A stretch of 7,211 nt of DNA from Tepidisphaeraceae bacterium (GCA_025450555.1 JANWHF010000056.1:1-7211); one strand, 5' to 3'; counted from the first letter of the stretch, positions 1 to 6,102 are shown. The notes: generated from the sequence alone by a model not told the origin. Translations and numbers: made by a program.

Positions 1-1137
1 AATGTGCCGGGCGAAGACAACAGCTATTTCCATGAACCTCGCGGAGTCGCAGCCATCATCGCGCCGTGGAATTTTCCCCTGGCGATTCTCTGCGGCATGA
101 CCACCGCCGCCCTGGTTACCGGCAACACCGCGATCATGAAGCCGGCCGAGCAATCGCCGATCATCGCGTCGATGCTGATGGAGGTATTTGAGGAAGCGGG
201 ATTCCCGCGAGGCGTGGTCAATTATCTGCCCGGAATCGGCGAAGAAATTGGGCCGGTGCTTGTGGGGCATCCTGATGTGGCGACAGTCGCGTTCACCGGC
301 TCGCGCGCGGTCGGCTTAGCGATCCAGCGGCAGGGGGCCGAGCTCTCCGCAGGGCAGATGCAGCTCAAAAAAGTCATTACCGAAATGGGCGGGAAGAATG
401 CTACGATCATCGACGAAGACTGCGATGTGGATGATGCCGTGCATGGCGTCGTCGCGAGCGCATTTGGATACAGCGGGCAGAAATGTTCGGCCTGTTCAAG
501 AGCGATTGTGCTCCCGAAGGTGTACGACACGTTTCTTGCCCGGCTAATCGAGGCGGCAAGAAGTCTTCACATTGGACCGGCGGAGGAAGCTGGCGCGATG
601 GTGGGGCCCGTAATCGATGCCGATGCACAGCGGCGAATCCTGGCCGCGATTGAGAAAGGCAAAGGCGAAGCGCGGCTCGTTTATCAGGCGGAGCTGGGAC
701 ATCTTGCTGAAGAAGGCTGCTACGTGCCGCAAACGATTTTTGCTGATGTCCCGGAGCAATCGTCGCTGGCGCAAGAGGAGATTTTCGGGCCGGTGCTGGC
801 AGTAATGAAGGCCGCGGATTTAGATGAAGCTCTCCGCATCGCCAATGGAACCTCTTATGCCCTAACCGGCGGAATCTTTTCCCGCAGCCCCGTCAATATC
901 GAACGCGCCCGGCGGGAATTTCGCGTGGGTAATCTCTACATCAATCGCAAAATCACCGGCGCGCTGGTCGATCGCCAGCCCTTCGGCGGCTTCAAGCTTT
1001 CAGGCACGGGAGCCAAGGCGGGCGGGCCGGATTATCTGCTGCAATTCACGCACTCGCGCACGATTACCGAGAACACGCTTCGACACGGATTTGCCCCGCA
1101 GAATCCGCAGGCGTTCAGCAAGCCTTCTGGCGAGTAG
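1..1137 (+). CDS. L-glutamate gamma-semialdehyde (P5C) dehydrogenase, 5'-truncated
   Basis: NAD(P)-dependent aldehyde dehydrogenase, most likely oxidising L-glutamate gamma-semialdehyde (from P5C) to glutamate in cytosolic proline catabolism. The frame is open at the left edge; the GTG at 4-6 is an internal Val, so the real start lies outside. Counting that codon as residue 1, the visible 377 residues show the oxyanion/cofactor motif PWNFP (22-26), KPAEQSP (46-52), FTGS (97-100), the general base in TEMGGKN (Glu127), the catalytic cysteine in GQKCSACSR (Cys161), EEIFGP (258-263) and a C-terminal PFGGFKLSGTGAKAGGPDY. GQKCSACSR and the last motif are typical of the RocA/PruA P5C dehydrogenase group rather than generic aldehyde dehydrogenases. 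A stand-alone enzyme has about 515 residues; fusion to an upstream proline dehydrogenase (PutA-type) cannot be excluded. It converges on the hemerythrin-like gene across 20 bp, with no recognisable terminator between them. Confidence 0.93.
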   Translation, partial: NVPGEDNSYFHEPRGVAAIIAPWNFPLAILCGMTTAALVTGNTAIMKPAEQSPIIASMLMEVFEEAGFPRGVVNYLPGIGEEIGPVLVGHPDVATVAFTGSRAVGLAIQRQGAELSAGQMQLKKVITEMGGKNATIIDEDCDVDDAVHGVVASAFGYSGQKCSACSRAIVLPKVYDTFLARLIEAARSLHIGPAEEAGAMVGPVIDADAQRRILAAIEKGKGEARLVYQAELGHLAEEGCYVPQTIFADVPEQSSLAQEEIFGPVLAVMKAADLDEALRIANGTSYALTGGIFSRSPVNIERARREFRVGNLYINRKITGALVDRQPFGGFKLSGTGAKAGGPDYLLQFTHSRTITENTLRHGFAPQNPQAFSKPSGE

Positions 1138-1157
1138 CCCACGCGGTCAAATGTATC

Positions 1158-1718
1158 TTAGAATTGAACCGGCTTGAGTCCACGCCGCTCGGCCATTTCT
1201 CGCCCGATTTCCCGCACCTGTTCTTTCGATAGAAGCTGACGGGCGGCGGGAAAGAGACTGGTATCTTCAACATTGATATGGCGAGAATACATCTGCTGTA
1301 GACGATTCAGCAGTGTCATCAACTCACCAAGCTCCGGCTGTGACAACTGACCCTCGGCCAGCCACTTTCGCCCCACGATATCAACCCGCTGATGATCGCG
1401 ATCGGCCGCTATGTGATCGGCTTCCAAAACCTCAATGCGTTTCAATGCTTCATCAGCCTCGGGCGCATCCATCTGACGCAGTCGCGGGAAGAGCGATTTT
1501 TCTTCATCAGCCGTATGGCGAGGCATCGCGGTTGAAAAATAACGTAGCGCCGCTTCCAGCGCGTCGCGGTGTTGTTTGTCGAGCGGGCTCCCTTGAAGAT
1601 CGTTGGCAACTTTCAAAAGCATCTTCAGGAACAGCTCGATTCGCCTGTGGCAATCGAAGAGCAACCCGAGCGGATCATCAAAGCCATGATCTTTTTGCAC
1701 GCCAAGCGACACGGGCAT
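1158..1718 (-). CDS. Hemerythrin-like HHE cation-binding protein
   Basis: Predicted cytosolic four-helix-bundle protein of the hemerythrin/HHE family (186 aa), which binds a di-iron centre; members serve in O2, NO or iron sensing, storage or stress protection. Candidate ligands lie in the expected order: His24 in CHRRIE (with Glu28), His68-x3-Glu72 in RHTADEE, His102 in ADH, and His147-x3-Glu151 in RHINVED. The long spacing and two H-x3-E signatures fit bacterial HHE proteins rather than classic small hemerythrins. There is no signal peptide or extra sensor domain. The ATG at 1718 is supported by GGAG (complement of 1724-1727) five bases upstream. A candidate promoter with an overlapping palindrome lies just upstream, so regulation by a dimeric repressor is plausible. 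The exact physiological role cannot be read from the sequence. Confidence 0.88.
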   Translation of the reverse strand: MPVSLGVQKDHGFDDPLGLLFDCHRRIELFLKMLLKVANDLQGSPLDKQHRDALEAALRYFSTAMPRHTADEEKSLFPRLRQMDAPEADEALKRIEVLEADHIAADRDHQRVDIVGRKWLAEGQLSQPELGELMTLLNRLQQMYSRHINVEDTSLFPAARQLLSKEQVREIGREMAERRGLKPVQF

Positions 1719-1738
1719 AATAACTCCGTTTCAATCAA

Positions 1739-1778
1739 ACGATCAAGTTGATCGTAGGCAGTGATCGATGGAGATCAA
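1739..1778 (-). promoter_or_regulatory. Candidate promoter with overlapping palindromic operator for the hemerythrin-like gene
   Basis: On the minus strand, TTGATC (1773-1778) and TACGAT (1751-1756) are separated by 16 bp and each match 4 of 6 bases of the sigma70 -35 and -10 consensus. A perfect 17-bp palindrome, ACGATCAAGTTGATCGT (1739-1755), overlaps the -10 and probable transcription start, 21 bp upstream of the start codon. This is a typical repressor-operator placement. As RNA it could also form a 7-bp stem with a 3-nt loop, but no T-run follows, so a terminator is less likely. The surrounding 52 bp hold five GATC sites (1741, 1750, 1763, 1773, 1789). Confidence 0.4.
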
Positions 1779-1791
1779 TGCTTTTGATGAT

Positions 1792-1804
1792 CTGTTTCAA
1801 ACAG
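1792..1804. repeat. Perfect 13-bp palindrome CTGTTTCAAACAG
   Basis: Six-base arms around a central C in the short gap between the DUF1080-like stop codon (1808) and the hemerythrin promoter. It is the second odd-length perfect palindrome in this 89-bp gap. It may be a protein-binding site, but a 13-bp palindrome can also occur by chance. No T-run makes it a terminator. Confidence 0.3.
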
Positions 1805-1807
1805 TGC

Positions 1808-2554
1808 TCACGGCGTGGCAGGCTCGGCATTCCAAACCTTGATGTCGTCAAAATATCCATCCTTGCCCGCGCAACCGAATTCGATGCGCGACTTAGTGGG
1901 ATGAGCGATGCCCGATGATTTCAGGAACGCGGCGGGTTTGCCATCAACTGTTGCGCGCATCGTGTCGCCGACCGTTTCGAGCACCATCTGATGCCAAACG
2001 CCCGGCTCAATCGTCATCGGAAACGTCACGCTTCGGCCAGCGAGTAGTTTATTGCGCTCGGCCTTTTTGGAAGGGTCGTTGTTCATCTCGTAGATGTCGT
2101 TCCGCATCGAGCCATCGCGCTGATCGGCAAGGATGACCGACTTGGGCGTAGCACGCACGAAGCAGATGTGGCCATAGTGGGAGCCGGTGTATTTGCGATC
2201 GTCGAACTCGGCTGACATGCCGGTTGCGCCCTCAAATTTGAAGCGGAATTCGACAACGGTGTCCTTGTTGGGAATGTCGGTGCCGATGACGGCTTGATGA
2301 CCGACAACCGCAGGCTTACCGTCGGCGGCTGGCTTGTTCACGCGCGTCTGCGTGCCCTTCAGCATCCCGTCTTCGATCGAATAGGTCGGCACCACCACTT
2401 TCCAGGCTTTGCCAAGCTCATCGCGATTGAAATCGTCGCTGAAGAGCAACTCCTTCTTTTTTGCAATTGGGTTTTCAGGAACCTTCGGCCGTTCCGCGCC
2501 AGAGGCGACCAGACTGATGAGAACAACTGGGGCCAGGAAATAGTTAAGCTTCAT
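1808..2554 (-). CDS. Secreted DUF1080/LamG-like beta-sandwich protein
   Basis: Predicted exported 248-aa protein with a concanavalin A-like (DUF1080, 3-keto-disaccharide hydrolase-like) fold. Residues 1-20 form a signal peptide: a Lys near the start, the hydrophobic LAPVVLISLVA core and a likely cut after ASGA. The mature part opens with LLFSDDFNRDELGKAW and YSIEDGMLKG and ends with YFDDIKVW, the usual first and last strands of this superfamily. I cannot assign catalytic residues, so carbohydrate binding or hydrolysis is a family-based guess. Start choice: the frame extends four codons further to a TTG (2566), but that TTG overlaps GGAG (complement of 2561-2564), which sits six bases before the ATG at 2554; the ATG is therefore preferred and also gives a normal signal peptide. 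It lies 102 bp downstream of the glycosyltransferase gene on the same strand, with no clear terminator between, so cotranscription is possible. Confidence 0.8.
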   Translation of the reverse strand: MKLNYFLAPVVLISLVASGAERPKVPENPIAKKKELLFSDDFNRDELGKAWKVVVPTYSIEDGMLKGTQTRVNKPAADGKPAVVGHQAVIGTDIPNKDTVVEFRFKFEGATGMSAEFDDRKYTGSHYGHICFVRATPKSVILADQRDGSMRNDIYEMNNDPSKKAERNKLLAGRSVTFPMTIEPGVWHQMVLETVGDTMRATVDGKPAAFLKSSGIAHPTKSRIEFGCAGKDGYFDDIKVWNAEPATP

Positions 2555-2656
2555 CTGCCACTCCAATTAAAAGATTTGAGGTGCAGATCGTAAGACCAAC
2601 CGCCGCCGGCCACAAGAAGCGAAGCACCTTGTGCAAATGCGTGCATGGTGCCCCCA

Positions 2657-3694
2657 TCATTTTGATGAGCCGTTGCACACGGAGCGATAGAGATCAGAAA
2701 TCTGGCGGCGGAAGCGGGCAGGATCAAACCGCTCAGCAGCGCCCGGCCGGTTGTTTTCCCAATGACCAGCCCGCTCAGCACCAATGGGGAACCATTCGAA
2801 AATTTGGCGGGCGACTACTTTCGGCCGCAAAGGCCGAATCAGCAGGGTTGAGGGTTCTTCAGAAGCATATTGCCCCGCCAGTCCGTCGGCATCGCCGATC
2901 GTTGGTATGCCGGCGGTCATACACATCGCAGTCGGCAAAGGGGAACCTGGTAGCGAATCGCTGGCCAAGGCAACGTCAGCCGCGGCGAGCAATTCGTTCT
3001 GATCGACCAGCCGGCCAAGTCGTCGCGATGCCGACACGAGAAGCGCCGGCTGCTTCAGTTTGCTGGCCAGTCGATGCAGAGACGAAGCTTGCGGGCCGGT
3101 GCCCGAAATCAGCAGTCGATATCGGCGATCGTAAACGTGCAGAATTGAGAGCGCCCACAAAGAAAGCCGGTGCCGTGACGTCGGCGCCGAGTCTCCGGGG
3201 GCGAATGCAATTACGTCTTCATGATCCAAGCCCAGAGATTGCCGGATGCGCATGCGATGATCCTGGGACACCGAGGTGGTCTCCACACCAGGGTCGATCA
3301 CGTGACAACTGTGCCACGGAATGCCAGCGCGTTGAAGCAGGTGCTTCTGAAGAGGCGTCGAGCAGACGAAAGAGACGCGGCTCGTCAGTGAAGTCAGTCG
3401 CTTCAGCGCGCGGACTTGGCCGCGAGACTCAATCGCCTTAATGCTGTGAAGGATCGGGCAGCGCGTCGCAGCCAGTGCCCACCTCAGCCCGCTCCAATTC
3501 CAACTGTGCACAACGTCCGGCGTCATCAACCGACCCATGATTCGGTTGCGCAACAACCGACATCGCACATGAGCAAAATCGAGTGGCAAATGGCAGAGCT
3601 GGATATTCGCCGCCAGCCCACTGCCAAGAACATCAATTTGATGCGCGCTTTCAAAATCGGGACAGCGCGGGATCATCTGCAGAACACGAACCAT
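2657..3694 (-). CDS. Divergent GT4-like glycosyltransferase
   Basis: 345-aa protein with the layout of a GT-B fold glycosyltransferase (group 1/GT4), which would transfer a sugar from a nucleotide donor to a glycan or lipid acceptor at the cytosolic membrane face. Visible landmarks are the N-terminal MVRVLQMIPR strand, PDVVHSWNWSG (59-69), the interdomain VIDPGVE (132-138), RLLISGTGPQ (193-202, like the usual LxIxGxGP) and ELLAAADVALASDS (234-247) followed by AGIPTIG (261-267). Oddity: the donor-site E-x7-E motif is absent. Where GT4 enzymes have the two Glu residues (around 247-257), this protein reads DSLPGSPLPTAMCMTAG, with no acidic residue after Asp246. It may be inactive, use another mechanism, or belong to a divergent subfamily. 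No signal peptide or transmembrane helix is seen. The ATG at 3694 lacks a Shine-Dalgarno sequence, and a TATTCT lies only 9 bases before it, so a leaderless transcript is possible. Confidence 0.75.
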   Translation of the reverse strand: MVRVLQMIPRCPDFESAHQIDVLGSGLAANIQLCHLPLDFAHVRCRLLRNRIMGRLMTPDVVHSWNWSGLRWALAATRCPILHSIKAIESRGQVRALKRLTSLTSRVSFVCSTPLQKHLLQRAGIPWHSCHVIDPGVETTSVSQDHRMRIRQSLGLDHEDVIAFAPGDSAPTSRHRLSLWALSILHVYDRRYRLLISGTGPQASSLHRLASKLKQPALLVSASRRLGRLVDQNELLAAADVALASDSLPGSPLPTAMCMTAGIPTIGDADGLAGQYASEEPSTLLIRPLRPKVVARQIFEWFPIGAERAGHWENNRPGAAERFDPARFRRQISDLYRSVCNGSSK

Positions 3695-3763
3695 GCTGAA
3701 CGTAGAATAAGCGAAAGAGTCAGTGCTTCACAGAAGAGACTGCCGGCCAAGGGGCATAAGAAA

Positions 3764-3789
3764 AGCCCGTCACCGGCCGGTGACGGGCT
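3764..3789 (-). terminator. Rho-independent terminator of pseudopilin gene A
   Basis: A perfect 26-bp palindrome: AGCCCGTCACCGG followed directly by its reverse complement. Read on the minus strand it sits 33 bp after the gene A stop codon and runs into TTTTCTTATG, a classic intrinsic terminator. The plus-strand side also has an A-rich flank (TGAAAAATCC) but no T-run. It separates gene A from the glycosyltransferase gene. Confidence 0.88.
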
Positions 3790-3822
3790 CTGAAAAATCC
3801 AAACTACTGATTCGCGTGCCGC

Positions 3823-4632
3823 TTAGGGCCGGTAGAACAGGTCGCAGTTTAACGAGCGTTTTTGGACATTGATGTAGCTTGTGTCGTTAGGCTCATTGGT
3901 GTTGAAGCCAACGTCTTCTGGGAAGATGCATTCAACGTGACCGTCGGCAAAACCTTGATTTCCGCGCTTCAGATGGCGGTTGGTCAACTGGTCGTCCGCA
4001 TCGTTGGTGTTTGCGATAAAGGCACAGCCATCGTTGGGGTATTGCTCTTCGACCAACGCGATCTTCTGGGCTGGCATCACGATGCTACCCAACCTGATGC
4101 CGGTTGGCTTGTTCCAGGTCGATGTATCCATGTCGCTGCCGCGGAGCTGAGCATTCCATGAATAAGTGAAGTTCCGTTCATAGCTGGCTGTGTAATTGAT
4201 CGTTGAGCTGCGGCTGACGGGACGGAACGCATCCAGATCGGTGGGGCAATTGAACACATCCTGACGGGATTGGATCGACCTGCTGATGTAAGGCCAGAGC
4301 GTGCCCTGGTTGTAATCGTAGATGCCGCCAATGTTTCCGTTTGGATCCATGACGATGCCCATGCTGGGTGCAACCGTGATTGAACTGGTGTTTTCCACGC
4401 GAGGTGGAATGGGCAGCATATCCTTATTTTCGTTGGCATACATGACACACGCCATCCAGATCTGACGCATGTTGTTGGCACACTTGACCTGACGGGCGTT
4501 TTCACGCGCCTTGTTCAAGGCCGGCAGCAGGATCGACATGAGCAGGGCGATGATGCCGATCACCACCAGCAGCTCGACGAGGGTAAAACCGCGACGGCGA
4601 CGAGGCGCCGATGAGGAGAATTGAACGGACAC
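3823..4632 (-). CDS. Pseudopilin-like protein A (prepilin N-terminus, H-x9-DG domain)
   Basis: 269-aa type IV pilin/type II secretion pseudopilin-like protein. After a basic leader, RRRRG-FTLVE gives the prepilin peptidase cut between Gly15 and Phe16 with Glu at +5 (residue 20), followed by the hydrophobic helix to about residue 37 and the ALNKARENARQVKCANNMRQI extension. The globular part ends with the H-x9-DG signature (His220, Asp230-Gly231) in RHLKRGNQGFADGH. This architecture is found in large paralog families in Planctomycetota; its exact role (surface pseudopilus, secretion or envelope structure) is unknown. Start: GTG at 4632, with GGAGG (complement of 4641-4645) eight bases upstream, the same arrangement as in paralog B. 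It forms its own unit: promoter, roughly 200-nt conserved leader, gene and terminator. It differs from B by one extra residue (RSSTIN versus RGTIN) and by several short variable patches. Confidence 0.93.
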   Translation of the reverse strand: MSVQFSSSAPRRRRGFTLVELLVVIGIIALLMSILLPALNKARENARQVKCANNMRQIWMACVMYANENKDMLPIPPRVENTSSITVAPSMGIVMDPNGNIGGIYDYNQGTLWPYISRSIQSRQDVFNCPTDLDAFRPVSRSSTINYTASYERNFTYSWNAQLRGSDMDTSTWNKPTGIRLGSIVMPAQKIALVEEQYPNDGCAFIANTNDADDQLTNRHLKRGNQGFADGHVECIFPEDVGFNTNEPNDTSYINVQKRSLNCDLFYRP

Positions 4633-4832
4633 TTGGGTAACCTCCGACGCCGTCTCAGGTGCTTCCTGCTAGCGGATGGAGCCGCTCGCAGACGGGAAAG
4701 GTCCAATCATCTGGCTAAAAAGCACGCAGGACGGCCGTACCTTGTACTATTCGACAATTCAAGCCATCGGGGACCCCGCCCACAAAGGACCGGTCAACGC
4801 CGATAGATGCTCGCCCGTCGCGAGGCCTGTAT
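4633..4832 (-). promoter_or_regulatory. Structured 5' leader of pseudopilin gene A (candidate cis-regulatory RNA)
   Basis: About 200 nt between the predicted transcription start and the GTG. Two blocks are identical to the leader of gene B: a 24-nt block at 4809-4832 (RNA starts AUACAGGCCUCGCG) and a 26-nt block at 4671-4696. The first can fold locally (CUCGC/GCGAG, 4820-4824 with 4810-4814), as can the second (AGCGG/CCGCU, 4671-4686). Alternatively the two pair with each other: CUCGC-GACGGG (4814-4824) with CCCGUC-U-GCGAG (4685-4696), 11 bp with one bulged U. A further stem pairs 4800-4806 with 4764-4770 (CUAUCGG with CCGAUGG, one G-U). The GGAGG ribosome binding site follows at 4641-4645. 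It does not match any riboswitch class I recognise. Confidence 0.55.
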
Positions 4833-4838
4833 AAAAAG

Positions 4839-4868
4839 AGATTACCCTTCATCGCCTCTTGGAGTCAA
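4839..4868 (-). promoter_or_regulatory. Sigma70-like promoter of pseudopilin gene A
   Basis: Minus-strand TTGACT (4863-4868) and TAATCT (4839-4844) with an 18-bp spacer. The -10 match is modest, but the same geometry (TTGACA, 18 bp, TATTGT) occurs at the equivalent place before gene B. In both, the conserved 24-nt leader block begins 6-8 nt after the -10, where transcription would start. Confidence 0.55.
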
Positions 4869-4876
4869 GAGGCGAT
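4851..4876. promoter_or_regulatory. Perfect inverted repeat over the gene A -35 box (candidate operator)
   Basis: Arms ATCGCCTCTTG (4851-4861) and CAAGAGGCGAT (4866-4876), 11 bp each with a 4-bp centre, cover the predicted -35 hexamer. A related, degenerate version covers the -35 of gene B at 6328-6351 (ACACCTCCT and AAGAAGTGT, 7 of 9 paired). The placement suggests a repressor or activator site. A hairpin terminator is less likely because the nearest T-run on the minus strand (CTCTTTTT) begins 10 bases after the stem. Confidence 0.45.
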
Positions 4877-5196
4877 GTCAGTGATTTTAGCGCACCCCAA
4901 CCATGCGCTGTCGATCTTTGCAATCGACACGAGATTAAGCAGACTCAGCGTTGGCGAATGTCTTCGCTCAATGGTGAATGATCTGATTCTGAAGCGCTAC
5001 GAACACCAGGCTCACCACGCCTGTTTCCATGCCACCAATAGCTTCAGCTTCCGCAAACGATCCTTCCCGTCATCCAACTATGAAATGACCTGCAAGACTT
5101 GGATCTCGCGCCTTGACATCGAAATGAAAAAGCAGGCGCGGCCAATACTCGCAACGATAAGCGTGTCCAAAAGTTACTTGCAGTTTGCAGGATCGT
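4877..5196. other. Gene-free spacer between units A and B
   Basis: No convincing gene is seen on either strand; the longest open frame on the plus strand has no ribosome binding site, no recognisable motif and runs into the terminator hairpin of gene B. Two back-to-back small inverted repeats occur near the gene A promoter: AGCGCA/TGCGCT (4889-4909) and GTCGAT/ATCGAC (4910-4928). The sequence is largely unlike the corresponding B-C spacer. Confidence 0.5.
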
Positions 5197-5214
5197 CAAG
5201 CAAAATCTTGCTTG
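5197..5214. repeat. Inverted repeat CAAGCAA/TTGCTTG downstream of the gene B terminator
   Basis: Seven-base arms (5197-5203 and 5208-5214) around AATC. On the minus strand it follows the main gene B terminator and its T-run by a few bases, so it could act as a backup 3'-end structure. On the plus strand it is followed by CTTTTC. The B-C spacer keeps only a TTGCTTGC remnant at the same place, without the hairpin. Confidence 0.35.
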
Positions 5215-5227
5215 CTTTTCAAAAAAG

Positions 5228-5252
5228 AACCCGCTCCATTGAGGAGCGGGTT
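5228..5252 (-). terminator. Rho-independent terminator of pseudopilin gene B
   Basis: Ten-base arms AACCCGCTCC (5228-5237) and GGAGCGGGTT (5243-5252) around a 5-nt loop. On the minus strand the stem is followed by CTTTTTTG, a clear terminator 43 bp after the gene B stop codon. The plus-strand reading ends in TTTTG and may work weakly too. It is nearly identical to the gene C terminator and unrelated to that of gene A. Confidence 0.9.
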
Positions 5253-5295
5253 TTGTTGCTAATAATAAGGTCGCCTAACTAATTGCGCGATGCGA

Positions 5296-6102
5296 TTAGG
5301 GATGGAAGAACAGGTTGCAGTTCAATTCGCGCTTCTGGATGTTGATGTAGCTGGAATCGTTGGGCTCGTTGGTGTTGAAGCCAATGTCTTCGGGGAAGAT
5401 CGCTTCCACGTGACCATCGGCAAAGCCCTGATTGCCGCGCTTGAGATGACGGTTGGTCGGCTGATCGTCGACGTCGTTGGAGCCGGAAAGGAACGCTAAA
5501 CCATCATTGGGATACTGCTCTTCGACCAGAGTGATCTTCTGGCCCGGCATGACGATCGAAGCCAGGCGAATGCCCGTGGGCTTGAGCCAGGTCGTTGTAT
5601 CCGCGTCCTGGCCGCGCACCAAGGCATTCCAGGAATAGGTGAAGTTCCGCTGGTAGCTGGCGGTGTAGTTGATCGTTCCGCGGCTCACGGGGCGGAATGC
5701 ATCCAGATCGGTCGGGCAGTTAAAGACATCCTGGCGGGCCTGAATCGACTTGCTGATGTAAGGCCAGAGTGTGCCCTGATTGTAATCGTAGATGCCACCA
5801 ATGTTTCCATTGGGATCCATCATGATCGCAATACCCGGAGCAAGAATACTGCTGCTGAAGTTCTCGACTCGAGGCGGAATAGGCAGCTTATCCTTGTTCT
5901 CATTAGCGTACATGAGGCACGCCATCCAGATCTGCCGCATGTTGTTGGCACACTTGACCTGACGGGCGTTTTCACGCGCCTTGTTCAAGGCCGGCAGCAG
6001 GATGGACATGAGCAGGGCGATGATACCAACCACCACCAGCAGCTCGACGAGGGTAAAACCGCGACGGCGACGAGGCGCCGATGAGGAGAATTGAACGGAC
6101 AC
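5296..6102 (-). CDS. Pseudopilin-like protein B (prepilin N-terminus, H-x9-DG domain)
   Basis: 268-aa paralog of A with the same parts: prepilin cut between Gly15 and Phe16 (RRRRG-FTLVE, Glu20), hydrophobic helix to about residue 37, and H-x9-DG at His219/Asp229-Gly230. The open frame runs on to an ATG at 6141, but the extra 13 codons would include the GGAGG (complement of 6111-6115). The GTG at 6102 lies eight bases from that GGAGG and matches the start of A exactly, so it is chosen. Over the first 162 bases of the gene, A and B differ at only four positions, while their C-terminal halves differ at roughly one base in five. Differences at protein level cluster in residues about 82-95, 162-175 and 202-212. 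Gene B has its own promoter, leader and terminator. Role as for A: probably a membrane-anchored pilin-like envelope component, function unknown. Confidence 0.93.
   Translation of the reverse strand: MSVQFSSSAPRRRRGFTLVELLVVVGIIALLMSILLPALNKARENARQVKCANNMRQIWMACLMYANENKDKLPIPPRVENFSSSILAPGIAIMMDPNGNIGGIYDYNQGTLWPYISKSIQARQDVFNCPTDLDAFRPVSRGTINYTASYQRNFTYSWNALVRGQDADTTTWLKPTGIRLASIVMPGQKITLVEEQYPNDGLAFLSGSNDVDDQPTNRHLKRGNQGFADGHVEAIFPEDIGFNTNEPNDSSYINIQKRELNCNLFFHP

Noticed and set aside
1734..1752. FNR-type box before the hemerythrin-like gene
   Set aside because: The TTGAT/ATCAA half-sites are in the outward orientation or wrongly spaced compared with TTGAT-N4-ATCAA, so the pattern does not fit.
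2581..3441. Long plus-strand open frame (286 codons) opposite the glycosyltransferase
   Set aside because: It lies antisense to a gene with clear family motifs, has low-complexity Arg/Pro/Ala-rich content and no recognisable domain; it is a coding shadow in GC-rich DNA.
4875..5282. Plus-strand frame of 135 codons in the A-B spacer
   Set aside because: No ribosome binding site, no motif, and its 3' end is the terminator hairpin of gene B plus the 3' untranslated region; the B-C spacer has no matching frame.
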